Assembly (NCBI GenBank): GCA_036250195.1 | Contig: JAVHZZ010000003.1 | Location: 345,528,875-345,592,874, forward strand | Length of the DNA: 64,000 bases | DNA from: Mixophyes australis | Taxonomy: Eukaryota > Chordata > Amphibia > Anura > Limnodynastidae | Reading direction: 5' to 3' | Part shown: positions 45,471-57,943 of the stretch, one piece after another | Position numbering within the stretch: position 1 is the first letter of the stretch | Layout of the letters: every line of letters starts with the position of its first letter | Notes under the pieces: model-generated | What the model was told of the DNA's origin: nothing | Databases searched by the model: none | The model's input: only the letters and a program-made list of their open reading frames with translations | Position numbers and translations under genes: made by a program

Positions 45471-48400
45471 TAAGTGGAGGGATTTAATGTACAAGTACAA
45501 TAGTTCCTTTGTAAACATAGGCTTGGAGGGGCTTTTAATATACGTGTGTGCGGAAGGGTGAAAAAGGGATTTTTAATGTGTGTGAGGGGGTATTTATGTA
45601 ATGTGGATGGGGTGTTATATTAATTTCATAACAGGTTGAGAGTGGGAGCTTTTAATTTATTGGTGGGGGGAAGGTTGGGGATATTGAATTTAATAGTGGG
45701 GTTATGGCAGACACATTAAGGGTGTGATGACGAGACTTTATTAATTGAATGTGTGGCTGAGTTTTGGGGAGTAGAGCTATTTCTTAAAAGTGAATGCTAA
45801 TTATTTAATATCGGGCTGCTTTGGGGTAGGGAGGCCTACTTTGTTCACTCAATGCTGGGATTTCTATATTATGTACCTGTCCTTTATTTCAAACAGGACC
45901 CCAACATTCAAGGACCCAGACAAGCAGCAACTGAGCTTAGAACAGCAGCAACAAGTAGTAAAAGCAGCAAAAGAGAGCAGGACAGTCTGCCAACTGTTCT
46001 GACACACTCAGGGCTTTGTCCTTACTGTAAAGACAGTTGGGATGTATGTCCCTCTTCCCCCGACTCTGAGAGGGAGAGCTACGTGCACCTAACAGTAATG
46101 CACGCATTGCCCGTGTATATGATGTGGATAGGAAGAGTTGGAGAGCAGCCAAGCACTGTCTATAATTATAGCCACGCCCACTGGCGGCATAGCGTGGAAA
46201 CCCCTCTTCAAATCTTGTGTCTGCCCGATATGAGCTTATTTTGGCAAATGCGGGACCCATGTCAGATCACATGACGTCACCAGAGGAAGATTTCCTGTCT
46301 GCTCATACTGATTTCATTATAACTATTATGTGCAGTGTACACTTTATTGTTTCTGGAGAAAGGACTCTGGCCTGAAGCATTGCTGTTTCCCTATCTGTAT
46401 AAGTATCTGGAACCTTCATTTTTCGGTTGTATGCTCCGAGGCAAATCAGTTCATTCCATGGAAACATTTTTTTATTTTGCACAATATTTTTGTGTATCAT
46501 CTACTGACTGATCACATTTTCCTTAAATGTGTGATAGTTTGGTATCTAATATATACTCAGTTTAGCCTGACAAGACCTAGACACTACTCACTGGGAAGGC
46601 GAGTGGTAATGAGCTTGGTGCAAATATAAATTAATACAGCTAAACAAACACTCATCCCTTTAATTGGCTTCATTACCTAGGCAAATTAACGTGAGAGATG
46701 GCAAATGTTACTCTGCTGGGAGACACATTTTGAATGCAGGTGTAGGGCGGACACTATGCCATCACATATTATATTGGATTGAGGAGGGTAGGGTTCCATG
46801 GCCTGCTTATTAGATACAAGTGGCTTTCAAAGCCTCCAATATTTAATAGACTGGCCAATCTTCCTCACTGATGTCAGCCCATACCTCCCTAGCATTATAA
46901 AGGAATGTATTTAACATGTAGCGGGATGGAACAGAGGCGGACAAAATAAGACTGTCCAGATGATACAAGTCCTGGGATTCTCTGCCAGTCAGTTATGTAG
47001 CTCCACTACAGCTGGAGAGACCAGGCTTAGGACAAAGAGTGATAGACAGGAGGAAGAAAAACAAGACATCTGCAAACAATGGGTGATAGATAAGACAAAA
47101 AACAAAAAAACAAACAGGGCAGACAAGACACTAGGAGACAGATTTTTGAGAGCACTAATAAAGGGAGGGTATACATAGGTATGGCAGATGTGTGTGGGGG
47201 GGGGGGGCACCTAATCTTCTGTTTTGAGACTTTAGATAAACCACTCTCACAAAATTCGGAGTCACTCATATATTCTAATTTAATATTAAAGAGAAGCTAC
47301 AGGAGCACACAAAAAAAAATATACATTTAACACAGTGAAATGGTATATTTAATCCTGTCAAGCACATGGTGTATGGGGGGTGTCAGGCAATGCAGCACGA
47401 ACACATGGTGTCACCAAAATTCCGCACATTCACTATGAGCTATAAACATGGTTTTGTGTGGTGGTGAAGGGCTACCACACTAAGGAGTGGCATAGCTCCG
47501 ACAGAGACTGCATTACGATGCATTTAGTCTGCAAAAGCCTAAATTATTTTCCTTCTGATTAAATGTTATTCACGGTTGTGGTAAATCCATTCAGTGAGGT
47601 TTAAGCCATCATGATTAAGCTGCTGGTTGGTTTTTGAAGTTAAGATTTTACAATTTCATTAGGTAGTCATCCTATTTAAGAGAAGTTGGCATTTCATGAA
47701 AATAATTCCTGTAATATACAACAGCTTCAGGCAGACAGGCAACATTTTTCATCTTGCTGTTTTAACAAGCGTTGCATATTAAACTAGCAGTCATTTCCAT
47801 GGTAAATAGTAAACAGGAGAATACACATAACAGCTGTGCAGAGAGAGATGACAATATAGTTACGATCTAACAGCGCACACGACTATCAGAACGTCCTGAA
47901 GGAATGCTGGACCACCTCTAAATCACAGCTTTTAATGTGAGATGAAACCATTTGGTAATCTTCAAATGTTTCCAGTGAGTGAAGAATGTCTGTATGAAAT
48001 ATAAAGATAAGTCACAATGTCTAGTTACTTTATAATGCAACATATGTATAACCTGAAAATAATATCTGTATAAATGGATGTCATGTGCGATAAGGATACA
48101 ATCCATACTGTAAAGTAATACAGATAGTGATTTAAAACATTCCAGATAGGTATAAATATTCTTAGTGCAGCAAGATGTTCGATGGTTGCATGGTAATCTG
48201 GTTTGAAAGTCCCTGCTTACCTGATAGGCATGATATTTTAGGGGGCTTTGGTCCCTTTCCAATCTTAAGTGTCACACATTCAGGTTATTTCTGCAGGAAA
48301 AAGGGATTCTGTTGGCTGTAGTCATGTATTTTCAAGAGGCTGTAGAGAAAGCCTTGTGTTTTGTTGGAAAGCAGAGGACAATTTAAACTGGGGAATTGGC

Positions 48401-48559
48401 CTCTTGGCGAAATTTTGAGGAATGGGGCTTGTGATTGTCTCCGCAGATGTGAGGTCAGTAACTCACAAAGGGAAATGTGTCCAGTGATCTTGAAGGTGCA
48501 CCTGGTTTGACAGCAGTCCAGAAGGGCACTGCTCATTCTGGGGGGTTGTTATCCCCTTT
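45471..48559. other. Intergenic stretch, no gene seen
   Basis: No exon, RNA gene or named repeat recognised. A G-run lies at about 47195-47207. Confidence 0.5.
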
Positions 48560-49203
48560 TGTGGTTACCACACGACTTAAGTTGCAATCTTCTGCTGAAT
48601 CACTCTGTATGTCTCTACACTGGCTGCCTGTTTCCTACCTAATCCAATATAAAATACTTTTACTAACCTACAAGGCCATCAACAAAGCTGCACCAACATA
48701 CATCTCCTCTCTTGTCTCAAAATATCTCCCAACTCGGCAACTCCGTTCTGCGTCTCTCATCCACCCATTACCGGTTACAGGACTTTTTTCGGGCTGCACA
48801 GTAAGACTTTCCTCTGGTCTACAAACTTTCAAGCGTTCTCTGAAAACCCACCTCTTCATACAAGCTTATAATATTCCTCAACCACCCTCTTAACCTCACT
48901 ACATTACCCTATTACCATCCATTACACAATTTTACACAAGACAACTACCCTCTGACCAACATTGTTGTGCGACGGGGATCATTTAGCTTACGAATCGCTT
49001 CTACCTTTGCAGTCTGGCTGGACCGAAATACAAAATGTAGACTTAACCTCATGTATCAAACTCCCATTATCCCATAGATTGTAAGCTTGCGAGCAGGGCC
49101 TTCTCACCTCTTTGTCTGTTTTACCCAGTTTGTTTCTTACTGTATTTGTCCCCAATTGTAAAGCGCTACGGAATATGTTTGCGCTATATAAATAAATGAT
49201 GAG
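48560..49203 (+). mobile_element. L2-like LINE, 5'-truncated 3' end
   Basis: Encodes the LINE C-terminal pattern SLHWLPVSYLIQYKILLLTY, then YLPTRQLRS and KRSLKTHLF. The 3' UTR has TTGTAAAGCGCTACGGAATA and GCGCTATATAAATAAATGATG at the end. It extends further 5' than the copies at 831 and 35890, and one frame is open over the coding part. Confidence 0.82.
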
Positions 49204-49899
49204 TGGGTATGGCATCTGCTCACAACACTGTTATGTGGTTATTGTATAATGTTTCTGATTCCCTGATCTATAGTTATGTAAACGAATTGCTGGGTTGAAA
49301 GCACTTTACAAGTGCTGTATAGAAATAAGTAAATGCAGATATAATGACATTTGAAATCATGTATTATCATAAAGATTAGTCATTCCATCCACATGAATAA
49401 GGCCAATATTCATGACCCAAATTATCTTTAATTATGTGTTTTGACCCATATAACAAGAGACATTTTCACATTTTGTCTAAAAGTCACTTTCAGCTGCAAA
49501 GAATTTATTTTGTAGTCTACCCAAGTAGTGTAAAGCTTTCAGGGGAAAAAAAAAATATTTTGGTAGCATATTAAGATGTATATTTTTATATGGAAATTAC
49601 AGTGAACAAATTAGCAAATATAGAAGAAAAAGCACTCAGTTTGTGTAACCCCACAAATATAATGCCAATAAAATTTATGACAATCTATTAATAATCCTAT
49701 ATGGGTAACTTTTTCCTTTTAAAAGAATCCGCTTCTTTATTTATTTCAAGGTTGACAGATCTAACAGATTAAATTACCATCATACACTGCAGTGGAGAGT
49801 TAAATTAATGTGCATAACAAACAGCGGAATGTGTAGGGCTTTAGAACCATAAGGGGACATCTAATAAGAGGGTTTAACCGAGGAGACAGGGTAACATGC
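49204..49899. other. Intergenic stretch, no gene seen
   Basis: AT-rich. Nothing recognised. Confidence 0.5.
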
Positions 49900-50420
49900 A
49901 GAGAGGGAAGGGAGTAGAGGTCACCACCAGCAGGAGAAACATTGAATGTTGCGTGATGATTGTTGACAAGTCAGAGGGAGGCATACTTTAAAATGAGCAA
50001 TCCACGGATCCCAAATCTTTGCAAAAAAATGTATTGAATGTCCAACAATGCACATCATGTATTCCATCAGAGACACATACCAGCTTCTGACAAGAACTGT
50101 GATGGTCGGGGCAAATGGCGACTTCCAGTCTGCCACTAGCTGGTAGGTGGCGGCAGATAGGATGTGTGGGATAAGCCCGATTTGATGCTTAGTTGTTCCA
50201 GAGGAAGTACATAGAATTTGCTTGGGAGCAGTGTTCAACTTGGAGAATTGAATCTAAAGTACTTTACAGCTCTCCAAAACCCTTAGGACATGTCCATCGG
50301 ATGTGGACGAAGGACCTGGATACTGCACAACCCCTTCAGAATTGTCAGGGAAAAGGCTGGTCAACTTATATGCATTTCCTTTAATATGACTGTAGACAGG
50401 GCTGGAGGAGGTACTCTCCT
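49900..50420 (-). pseudogene. Possible L1-like LINE ORF2 C-terminal remnant
   Basis: The minus strand reads fragments such as FVHIRWTCPK (about 50310) followed by a degenerate 200-residue tail. This resembles the Cys-rich C-terminal end of L1/Tx1-type ORF2 proteins. Frame breaks are frequent. It could be another LINE group. Confidence 0.35.
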
Positions 50421-52129
50421 ATATCTCAGCCCAGTCAGAGGCCAGGACAGGACAGAGGGTAAAGCTTGGGTCTTAGTGGACCAAGTGTGACTCTTCTTCC
50501 TCAGTGATAATCTAATGAAAGAGAAATAGAAGGGGGGCATTGCTTCCATGCAGAGCATTCTGCAGTATAGTGAACGTTGCACAGGAATGATGTAAAGATC
50601 GAGAACCACTTGTTCCTTCATGGCCAGTACCCAGGGATTAGCAGTTGGAACCTGGCTTAGCAACACTTTCAGGTGCCCATCGCCCAAAAAACAGAACTGC
50701 CAACTGCACAAACACCGCACAGCGATACATACAGCAGCTACTGCTATAAGGGGTTAAGGAACCTTTTATATGAAGGGAAACAGTGCATCCTGAATCAAAG
50801 CACTTATACTGTAGGTAATGTGTAAAAACACACAAACAGTGAAAGCAATCTATATTTTTAATTAAATTCTGCTACACCAATGGCAGATGTCTGGGCCAGG
50901 CATACAGTACAAAGAAAATGCTTTTGGGGGAAATTGTGACTTGTTCATATAACAAACAAATAAATGCATTAACTTGCATCTGAAGACTGGCGTTACCAGG
51001 ATGAGGAGTCAGCTTATGTTCTTATAAGTCGATATTTCACAGTGTTTCTGTGAATGAAAATTAATCATCTCAGCTGACACAGGCAATTTGTGACAGACCA
51101 TCCGGCACATTGATGACATATATTCAATGCTTTCACTGATGCTAACACGGAAAAAAAACACATCAGAATTTACAGAAATGGCCAAAATGAAAGGTTTGAA
51201 TTAAAAGGTTGCAGCTAAGACACACCTACACCAAATTACCAGTAAGATCTGGCATCCGAGAGATAAATTAATGTTTTTATTGTTTATTTAAATAGCACTA
51301 GCATATTACGCAGTGCTGCACTATGTTCAAAGTCAGAAGACTGTGCTATGTTAATATGAGAGGAGAATTCAGTGGTTTGATTTGCAGACTAGACCACGAT
51401 ATTAGAAAAACAATTGGCAAATTCTTTACTACCATTTCCATATTAAAAGGAACGTGATAAACACTGACAGCCAGCAAGCTTGATAGCATGCTATATACAA
51501 TGTATTCCAAAGCAACATGATATAAAAAACAAATATGTAATACATATGGGGAATTGCACCTATATACCTACAATAGGTGTTGCGACAGAGGCAAGATCTT
51601 TAGAATCTATTTTTTATATATAACGTGGAAGTTCTATACGGTTGAAGCGCAAATGGTCTCATTTGTTGTCTGAATGAAGCTATACCCGCTGAAGAAAAAC
51701 ACTTTATTAATACCTTTTACATGATGACCATGTATGTACAATGCAAACTAATCAGTTCTTTTACATTAAATGGGAAATCCACAATTTTGAAAGTCATATG
51801 TCCTAATTGCTATTGACATAAAATGCAATGTATTTGAAACAATGAAGAGTTTTTTCCTTGACTGTTTTCCACTCATGGTCACTGTTCATTATTTTGTTGA
51901 AATAATGTTGATGTTCTTTATAAAACCGTTAACCCTCAGAGTACCACAGAGAAAATCACTATAAATGTTAATTTTCAACCAAGATCATTGAAAAATAAAA
52001 TAATGATAATATGACAGGGAAGAAGATCACAGCAATTAGGGAGCTTCTTTAATTATTTCCTACATGGAAACATCCTGTACTAGTTTTGAGATGAAATTAG
52101 AAATCCAACAAATACAAAAAAAAAAAAGT
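50421..52129. other. Intergenic stretch downstream of MSH2
   Basis: No gene seen. A short L2-tail-like fragment (TTTATTTAAATAGCACTAGC) lies near 51281-51300. In human the next gene downstream of MSH2 is KCNK12, convergent. No potassium-channel exon is visible here. Confidence 0.5.
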
Positions 52130-52135
52130 TTTATT
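52130..52135 (-). terminator. Likely MSH2 poly(A) signal
   Basis: The minus strand reads AATAAA here, 104 nt after the MSH2 stop codon, followed by a T-rich run at about 52126-52115 that could serve as downstream element. It gives a short 3' UTR of roughly 120-130 nt. Other AATAAA motifs further on are possible. Confidence 0.5.
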
Positions 52136-52238
52136 CCTTTCTACAGTAGAGCCACAAAGAGCATTCCATGATTTCTTACAGTATTACAAACAGCTGAAAG
52201 AACAGCCAGAGAGAGAGCACTTTCCCCAGATGTGGGGA

Positions 52239-52409
52239 TCAGGATTCTACCTTTGTGCGGGAAATAACTTCATTGACAAAACTATTATTCCTAGCTAGAA
52301 CATCCGCTTTAAACTGATCCAGTTTGAATTTTATGTCTTCCTCAGACATTTCGGTAAGTGGCAGAGCTTTTACTTTGGAAAGAAACTCCTGGATTATCTT
52401 CTCACCTTC
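52239..52409 (-). CDS. MSH2: MSH2 exon 16 (terminal coding exon)
   Basis: MSH2 pairs with MSH6 or MSH3 to recognise mismatches and loops in nuclear DNA, then signals repair through an ATP-driven clamp. This exon encodes the last 56 residues plus TGA, the same count as human exon 16. It includes [18 protein letters not shown] and KNNSFVNE-like [16 protein letters not shown]. It is part of the C-terminal helix-turn-helix region, which helps hold the two ATPase subunits together. The acceptor is TTTCTTGCAG at 52410. The reading frame enters in phase 0, as in human. Confidence 0.95.
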   Translation of the reverse strand, partial: EGEKIIQEFLSKVKALPLTEMSEEDIKFKLDQFKADVLARNNSFVNEVISRTKVES

Positions 52410-52410
52410 C

Positions 52411-52909
52411 TGCAAGAAAAAGAGATACAGACCTTTTATCACATAATCTTAGCAATTTTCTATTTTAATGTGTGAATAGGTGATCACAAAACCTGTAATC
52501 ACAAGAAGGGTTACTGCAACTACCATACTAAAAAAATATAAACTGTAAAGCACAAATTGTATTAGAGATTCTCACACCGCAGTCATTAATTACTGTGTTT
52601 CCAGTTTGAATAAATAATAGTAAGCAGCATTTCATATTTACGTGGATGTATGAACGTCATGTCAGATGCTGTTAAAAACATTTAGTGGCTATTGAGCTGG
52701 ACTTGTTAACCTTTGAATGTTCTAAAGCTCAAACTACAGACTGAGCCATCCCTGAACATTCTTACGGCTCTGATTGGTCACATAAATGGTATAATTCGCT
52801 GATTGGCTAAAGATCTTAAGCTCTACTAAAGAAACAACAATCACCTCCAGGTTCTGAGCTAAAAACATTGTAAAAGGGTAAGATACACTTCCTAAATCCA
52901 GTCACACAC
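52411..52909 (-). other. MSH2 intron 15
   Basis: A short intron of about 500 bp with GT (52909-52908) and AG ends. No repeat or hidden exon recognised. Confidence 0.85.
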
Positions 52910-53082
52910 CTCTTTCTCTTTGTAACGTCTCTTACAGGCTGGTTCATCCTCACAATCCCCCGGAGTCCCAATAAACTGGAATTCTTCCAACTCTAGCGCC
53001 TTCACTTTGGCATTTTCAATCACGTGTTTTGGAAAGTTAGCTAGCTCTGCTACATGAATCCCAAAACTCTGGTCGCAGACAC
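52910..53082 (-). CDS. MSH2: MSH2 exon 15
   Basis: This exon of 173 nt encodes the end of the ATPase domain and the start of the C-terminal helical region: [18 protein letters not shown], then [12 protein letters not shown], then a variable acidic stretch ([10 protein letters not shown]) and KRRYKEKE. The acceptor TTTTTTCAAG is at 53083. The donor is GAG|GTGTGT. It enters in phase 1 and ends in phase 0, like human exon 15, but it is one codon shorter (176 nt in human). The missing codon falls in the variable acidic loop, not in a conserved motif. Confidence 0.95.
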
Positions 53083-55090
53083 CTTGAAAAAAATAATTGT
53101 CAATTTGTTTCAAATATATATAACAAAAGGGGCAAATTATTCAACATAAATAAGGCATGTTAGAGCAGTACAGAATTACTGTCTATTCTATCAGATTAAA
53201 AAAAAAAAAAAAAAGGTGTGAGGGAGGTCTCCAGGGTAACACCGGGCTGAACTTCCAGATGTAAAGAAGCAATTAGTTATTAAAGCCAACTGAATATGCT
53301 GCTATTTATATATTAAAAAAAAGAAAGAAAAAGATAAAAAGCAGATTGTAACAGATTGCTACAAGAGGATCTTATCTAGTTATTCCATTAAACCAGCATT
53401 GGTGTGCAATAAAACATTCCTTATCCCCTTTATGACCGGCTTAATTTGCACATTTGGGCGATGTGCCAGTGTCTCTGCTAATCAGGCTGGTATAAGTCAT
53501 CGGTCACTCCAGTAGTGGTCACCGATGTACATGTGTAATATAAGGGTAACTTTCAACGACATCCCTAAAGTACAGTTCATCAGGTTTTGCTTAAGATAAA
53601 AAACAAATCTTTATGTTTTCACTAGTACAGATTATACTGTGAAAGTTATTCATATTTATTAGACTTTTGCGAGTCAAAATAAAAGTGGCGTTAGAATTTG
53701 AAGTGGATTTAAACTAGAGATAAAGTTTTAAATAGCCTAAGACATTTAAGATTAATACTTGTGTAAAAAGGTTTTTGTCCTTTGTTTGATTTGCCTATAG
53801 ATTACTTGAAAGAGTAGAGTACTATGAAGCACGGGTTCTTCCTAAGACACTTGGGGACTGAGAATGCCCTTTAGAACATCTAATACACATTACTAGTAAG
53901 TACTCTGGTGGTATTTTGCTATGGTGGGTTCATTTTGGCCCCTTTATTAAAAAGGGCTCAGTCTCCCCTCTCTTTTTTCTGGCCTTCCCTTAATATTTTT
54001 TTTTTCCTGTATCCCTTAAATCTGGAGAAAAAATAAAAATACTATATAAGTTAAAAAGGGCTCATTCTGCCATAGTCTCCTTGCCGCTCCATCTGCAGCT
54101 TTTGATCTGACACAACCTAGCATCTGGTTCCCTTCCTCGGCCATCACCCGTCTGTGTTTGGTGGAGAACTAGATTGTGCCAAGGAAAAAAAACAGACAAT
54201 CTACATTTGTGTTCCACTTCCCTACCACAGATTGGCCCTATGCACCTTTACCACTTCTTGTCCTTTCTCTAGTACAAATGGTCATCAGTCTTTTCCTTTT
54301 CATCTAGTCGCTCAACATTCAAAGGATTCTCCCGACTACTGGGCATGTTCTGGCTTCAGCCTGCTCTTGTCCGCACTCACATATCACCCACTCTTTGTCC
54401 TATCTCCTTCTACCTCTTCTGCACCAGTCTGCAGTATGTGCCATAAGCTCTGGCCCTTGCTTTGTCCGTCATTGATCTTTCTGAGGGATCTATTCATATA
54501 TAGACAAAATAATGTAGAATCCAGAAGCAGTCAGCCATATGTAGGAGCCAACAGGATATTTTAGGAGCCAGGGAAGATGTGCATTTGTTGTCATAATAGA
54601 AATGTCAAACAAAAAGAGTTAGGCACACTGACTATGTGGTATCTGTCCAGCCCAATATGGTAAGGTGCCTTGTAGTTGTCTCCCTCTGGGTATTAGGCGT
54701 TCAAAGTTATTTTCATAATATGTTGCCAACAGGTTGAGATTTAACAGCTTACTTACTAGGCTGACCATGTGCCTGGCTGACATCACTAAGAGCTCTTGTG
54801 AGGTCACTCTTGGGTATAACAGTCAGTGTTTGGCACAGAACAGTCAGTTGTCAGCTGCCTGTGGGTAGAGTGTGTCCTGTATACAGTCACTGTTTCTGGG
54901 ACTGTCTGGGACTAGTTTAAAAGTAAGCTTATACTATAACTTAGGGAGGGGGGTTGGTACAGATAGGAGACCTGTTTTCCGGAATCTTTCCTTATTGGGG
55001 TTTTCAATATAAGCTGTTTTTCTGAGTTTGAGAGTCCCACAGCACATCGCTCTCTTTACTGTAAGAGATGGCATAGTGCACAATGTTACT

Positions 55091-55405
55091 GGGCCGCACA
55101 GTGGCTCAGTGGTTAGCACTTCTGCCTTACAGCACTGAGGACATGAGTTCAACTCCCGACCATGGCCTTATCTGTGAGGAGCTTGTATGTTCTTCCCGTG
55201 TTTGCGTGGGTTTCTTCCCACACTCCAAAAACATACTGGTAGGTTAATTGGCTGCTAACAAATTGACCCTAGTCTGTGTCTCTGTCTGTGTGTGTCTGTT
55301 GGGGAATTTAGACTGTAAGCCCCAATGGGGCAGGGACTGATGTGAATGAGTTCTCTGTACAGTGCTGCGGAATCAGTGGCACTATATAAATAAATGATGG
55401 TGATG
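55091..55405 (+). mobile_element. V-SINE-like SINE in MSH2 intron 14
   Basis: Near full length: head GGGCCGCACAGTGGCTCAGT with A box, B box GAGTTCAACTCCC, a central block lacking the CCGGGTGCTCC portion, TGCTGCGGAATC and an ATATAAATAAATGATG tail. It lies antisense to MSH2. Confidence 0.82.
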
Positions 55406-55768
55406 AGCTCCACCACCTTACTTACAAACTGGGGCTCATATTTAGGAGTTGGGGGATGTATGAGCGAAGACTATGAAGATTGATGTAAGAGATTTTAAAA
55501 AGATCTTGGTCAAGATTAAACTCGACAGGAAAAAAAAAAAAAAGAAAAAAAGAGACCCCTCTATGAAACAGTAATAGGTAGGTTTACTTACTAGCACAAA
55601 ATTACTGAAAAAGTTATTTGATTTCAAAAGTCATTCCTGTGACAACAAGCTGTGATTATCCACTAATATCTGAAACAGTGTTAGTGAGCATTACAGTCTA
55701 GCTGTGACTAGGCTGATCATGTGGTTTACATCATAAAGAGCTCTTGTGATGTCACTCAGCCTGGGTAT

Positions 55769-55967
55769 CATCATCATTTATATAGTACCATTAATTCTGC
55801 AGCGTCGTACAGAGAATATTTGTCACTCACATCAGTCCTGCCCCCATTGGAGCTTACAGACTAGGGTCAATTTGTTAGCAGCCAATTAACCTACTAGTAT
55901 GTTTTTAGGGTGTGGGAGGAAACCGGAGCACCCGGAGGAAACCCACGCAAACACAGGGAGAACACTT
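55769..55967 (-). mobile_element. V-SINE-like SINE, 5'-truncated
   Basis: Reverse-strand 3' half: ATCATCATTTATATAGTACC tail at 55769, then the central block to CACAGGGAGAAC. The tRNA-like head is absent. Confidence 0.78.
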
Positions 55968-56848
55968 ATTGGCTGGCACAGAACAGACAGTTATCAGCAA
56001 CTTGAGAGGAAGTATCTCCTGTGTATATGGTAACTGTGTATTAGTCTATGGTAAGTTTATTCTATATCAGAAAAACGTTCATGACCAAGTAACATGTGAT
56101 TTATAAAAAGTATGAAAATGGTTTTCTAATTTATATACAAAAAAAGTATGAAATTATAGCTTACAAAAATTGAACTGTTAGTTTATTATACATATTATAA
56201 CGTTGGTTTTAATAACTTAATACAATGTAATCATTTCTTCCTAATGCTCTTTGTAATTAGGTCCACTAAGACATTAGGTTTGTGTGCCCATTTGTAGCAC
56301 CTAAGAGGTAATTTGTATCTCTCTCGCTCATGAGAGCAAAGCGGAATAAGTCACTTATGTTATGGGCAATTTACAGGGGAAAAACAGCCCAAAAAAAGGA
56401 AAACAATGCAGATTATTTGTCAAAGACATCCATGCAGTTAGTATAACCTCAGAAATGTATCCTAATACGTAATTGGTAGGCGATGAGTACAAGAATACCA
56501 GATGTGTATGATACAGTTCCAAGTCTCAGGAATAAGTGGTATTTTCTAACAGTCTCCTTTTGAAACGGTTTTGGGAAGTATCAGGATCTGTTTTACAAGT
56601 TATTTGGCATTTTTTGGGTATGCTGTAACTGAGCCCTGTTGTGTCCCTTTGCCGAGATGCAGAGGAGGGAGACTCCCGTCTTCCATGCTCTAAAACAGCC
56701 CTCTCTCGATGGAGCATTCCTGTGGTCATCTTAATGACACATCAGAGCTTTTGTGCTTGTTTCATCCTCTCCTGCTATCCATCACTGGCCATTGTGGAGT
56801 CATAGGCATTCACTCTGGAGGTCTCCATGAAAAGCTCTGTTAGTGGAC

Positions 56849-57100
56849 ATGGGCAGCATGGTGGCTTAGTGGTTTGCACTTCCGCCTCAAAGCACTGGGA
56901 TCATGAGTTCAATTCCCGACCATGGCCTTATCTGTGTGGAGTTTGTGTGTTCTTACAGTGTTTGCGTGAGTTTCCTCCAGGTGCTCCGGTTTCCTTCCAC
57001 ACTCCAAAAACATATTAATAGGTTAATTGACTGCTATCAAATTGACCATAGTCTCTGTCTGTGTGTGCATTAGAGAATTTAGACTGTAAGCTCCAAGATT
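56849..57100 (+). mobile_element. V-SINE-like SINE, 3'-truncated
   Basis: Starts GGGCAGCATGGTGGCTTAGT and includes B box GAGTTCAATTCCC and the full central block. It is lost after GACTGTAAGCTCC, so the hairpin tail is missing. Confidence 0.8.
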
Positions 57101-57721
57101 GGTGCCCCTTGATTACAACAGTAAAATAATGAAAATCATGGTCTCTATGAAACGCATACAATCACTTAGTGTCTCATAGCAGAGATAATGAAAACATAAA
57201 TACAAAAGGAATTATAAACATGTATTTTGTCTGTCGTTGAGGCAAAAGTAACAGACTACATTACATTACTCACTCTACCATAAAATGTGCTATAACCTTG
57301 TGACACTTAATTACATGAGCAGCTAACCATGGTTACAGCGATAAATCACTACCACTGCTCGACTTAGAGAAGACCCCAGACCTGTTCTTATAAGATATCC
57401 CACAGGAACCTGCAATGATCAGCTCTCTCCCACCAACTCAGATCTGAAGGTTTTTGAGATTACCTTGCCTGCAGCAAAGTAGGTATCTGCTATGTGTCTA
57501 CCAGCATTTTAAGCTGCGTGTCGGACACATTTAGTGCTCGCTAGCTTTCTATTCTGGTAATTTTATTCTGGTAACTGGAAAAATGACAATTCACACGGGG
57601 AGCAGCTCAGCATATACTAATATAAACGTATAAACTCAATCTGCTAATGGTATTTAACTGAAAAGATGATTTAGATAGCTAAAAGTTATTGTAGGCTGAC
57701 TGTTATAATATGCAACTCTTA

Positions 57722-57943
57722 GGGGCACATTCAATTGTCGGCGGAAACGCAGAACATTTCACACTCCGCGCACTATTACTGTTATTACGGTAACAGTGCG
57801 CGTAAAAAACGTTATTACGGTAGTTTTCTCGCTGGATTTCAGCTCGCAGCTCCCTGAGCCGCGAGCTGAAATCCAGCTTACTATTACCGTAATAACGGTA
57901 ATAGTTTTAACGCGGCGGGATATTCAAACAATTGAATATGCCC
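57722..57943. mobile_element. Foldback MITE, Harbinger-like, TTA duplication
   Basis: A 222-bp element with ends GGGGCACATTCAATTG and CAATTGAATATGCCC. TTA lies on both sides (57719-57721 and 57944-57946). The arms share AACGTTATTACGG-like and GCTGGATTTCAGCTC words with the element at 5335. It lies within MSH2 intron 14. Confidence 0.75.

Noticed and set aside
45852..46274. A 140-codon open frame on the plus strand
   Set aside because: No recognisable domain, no splice context, and an unrelated overlapping frame on the other strand.
48477..48893. A 138-codon open frame as a host gene
   Set aside because: Its C-terminal two-thirds is the end of an L2-like LINE found in related form at 35890 and 831.
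49921..50238. A 105-codon minus-strand frame as a host gene
   Set aside because: It resembles the decayed C-terminal region of a LINE ORF2. It is listed only as a low-confidence remnant.
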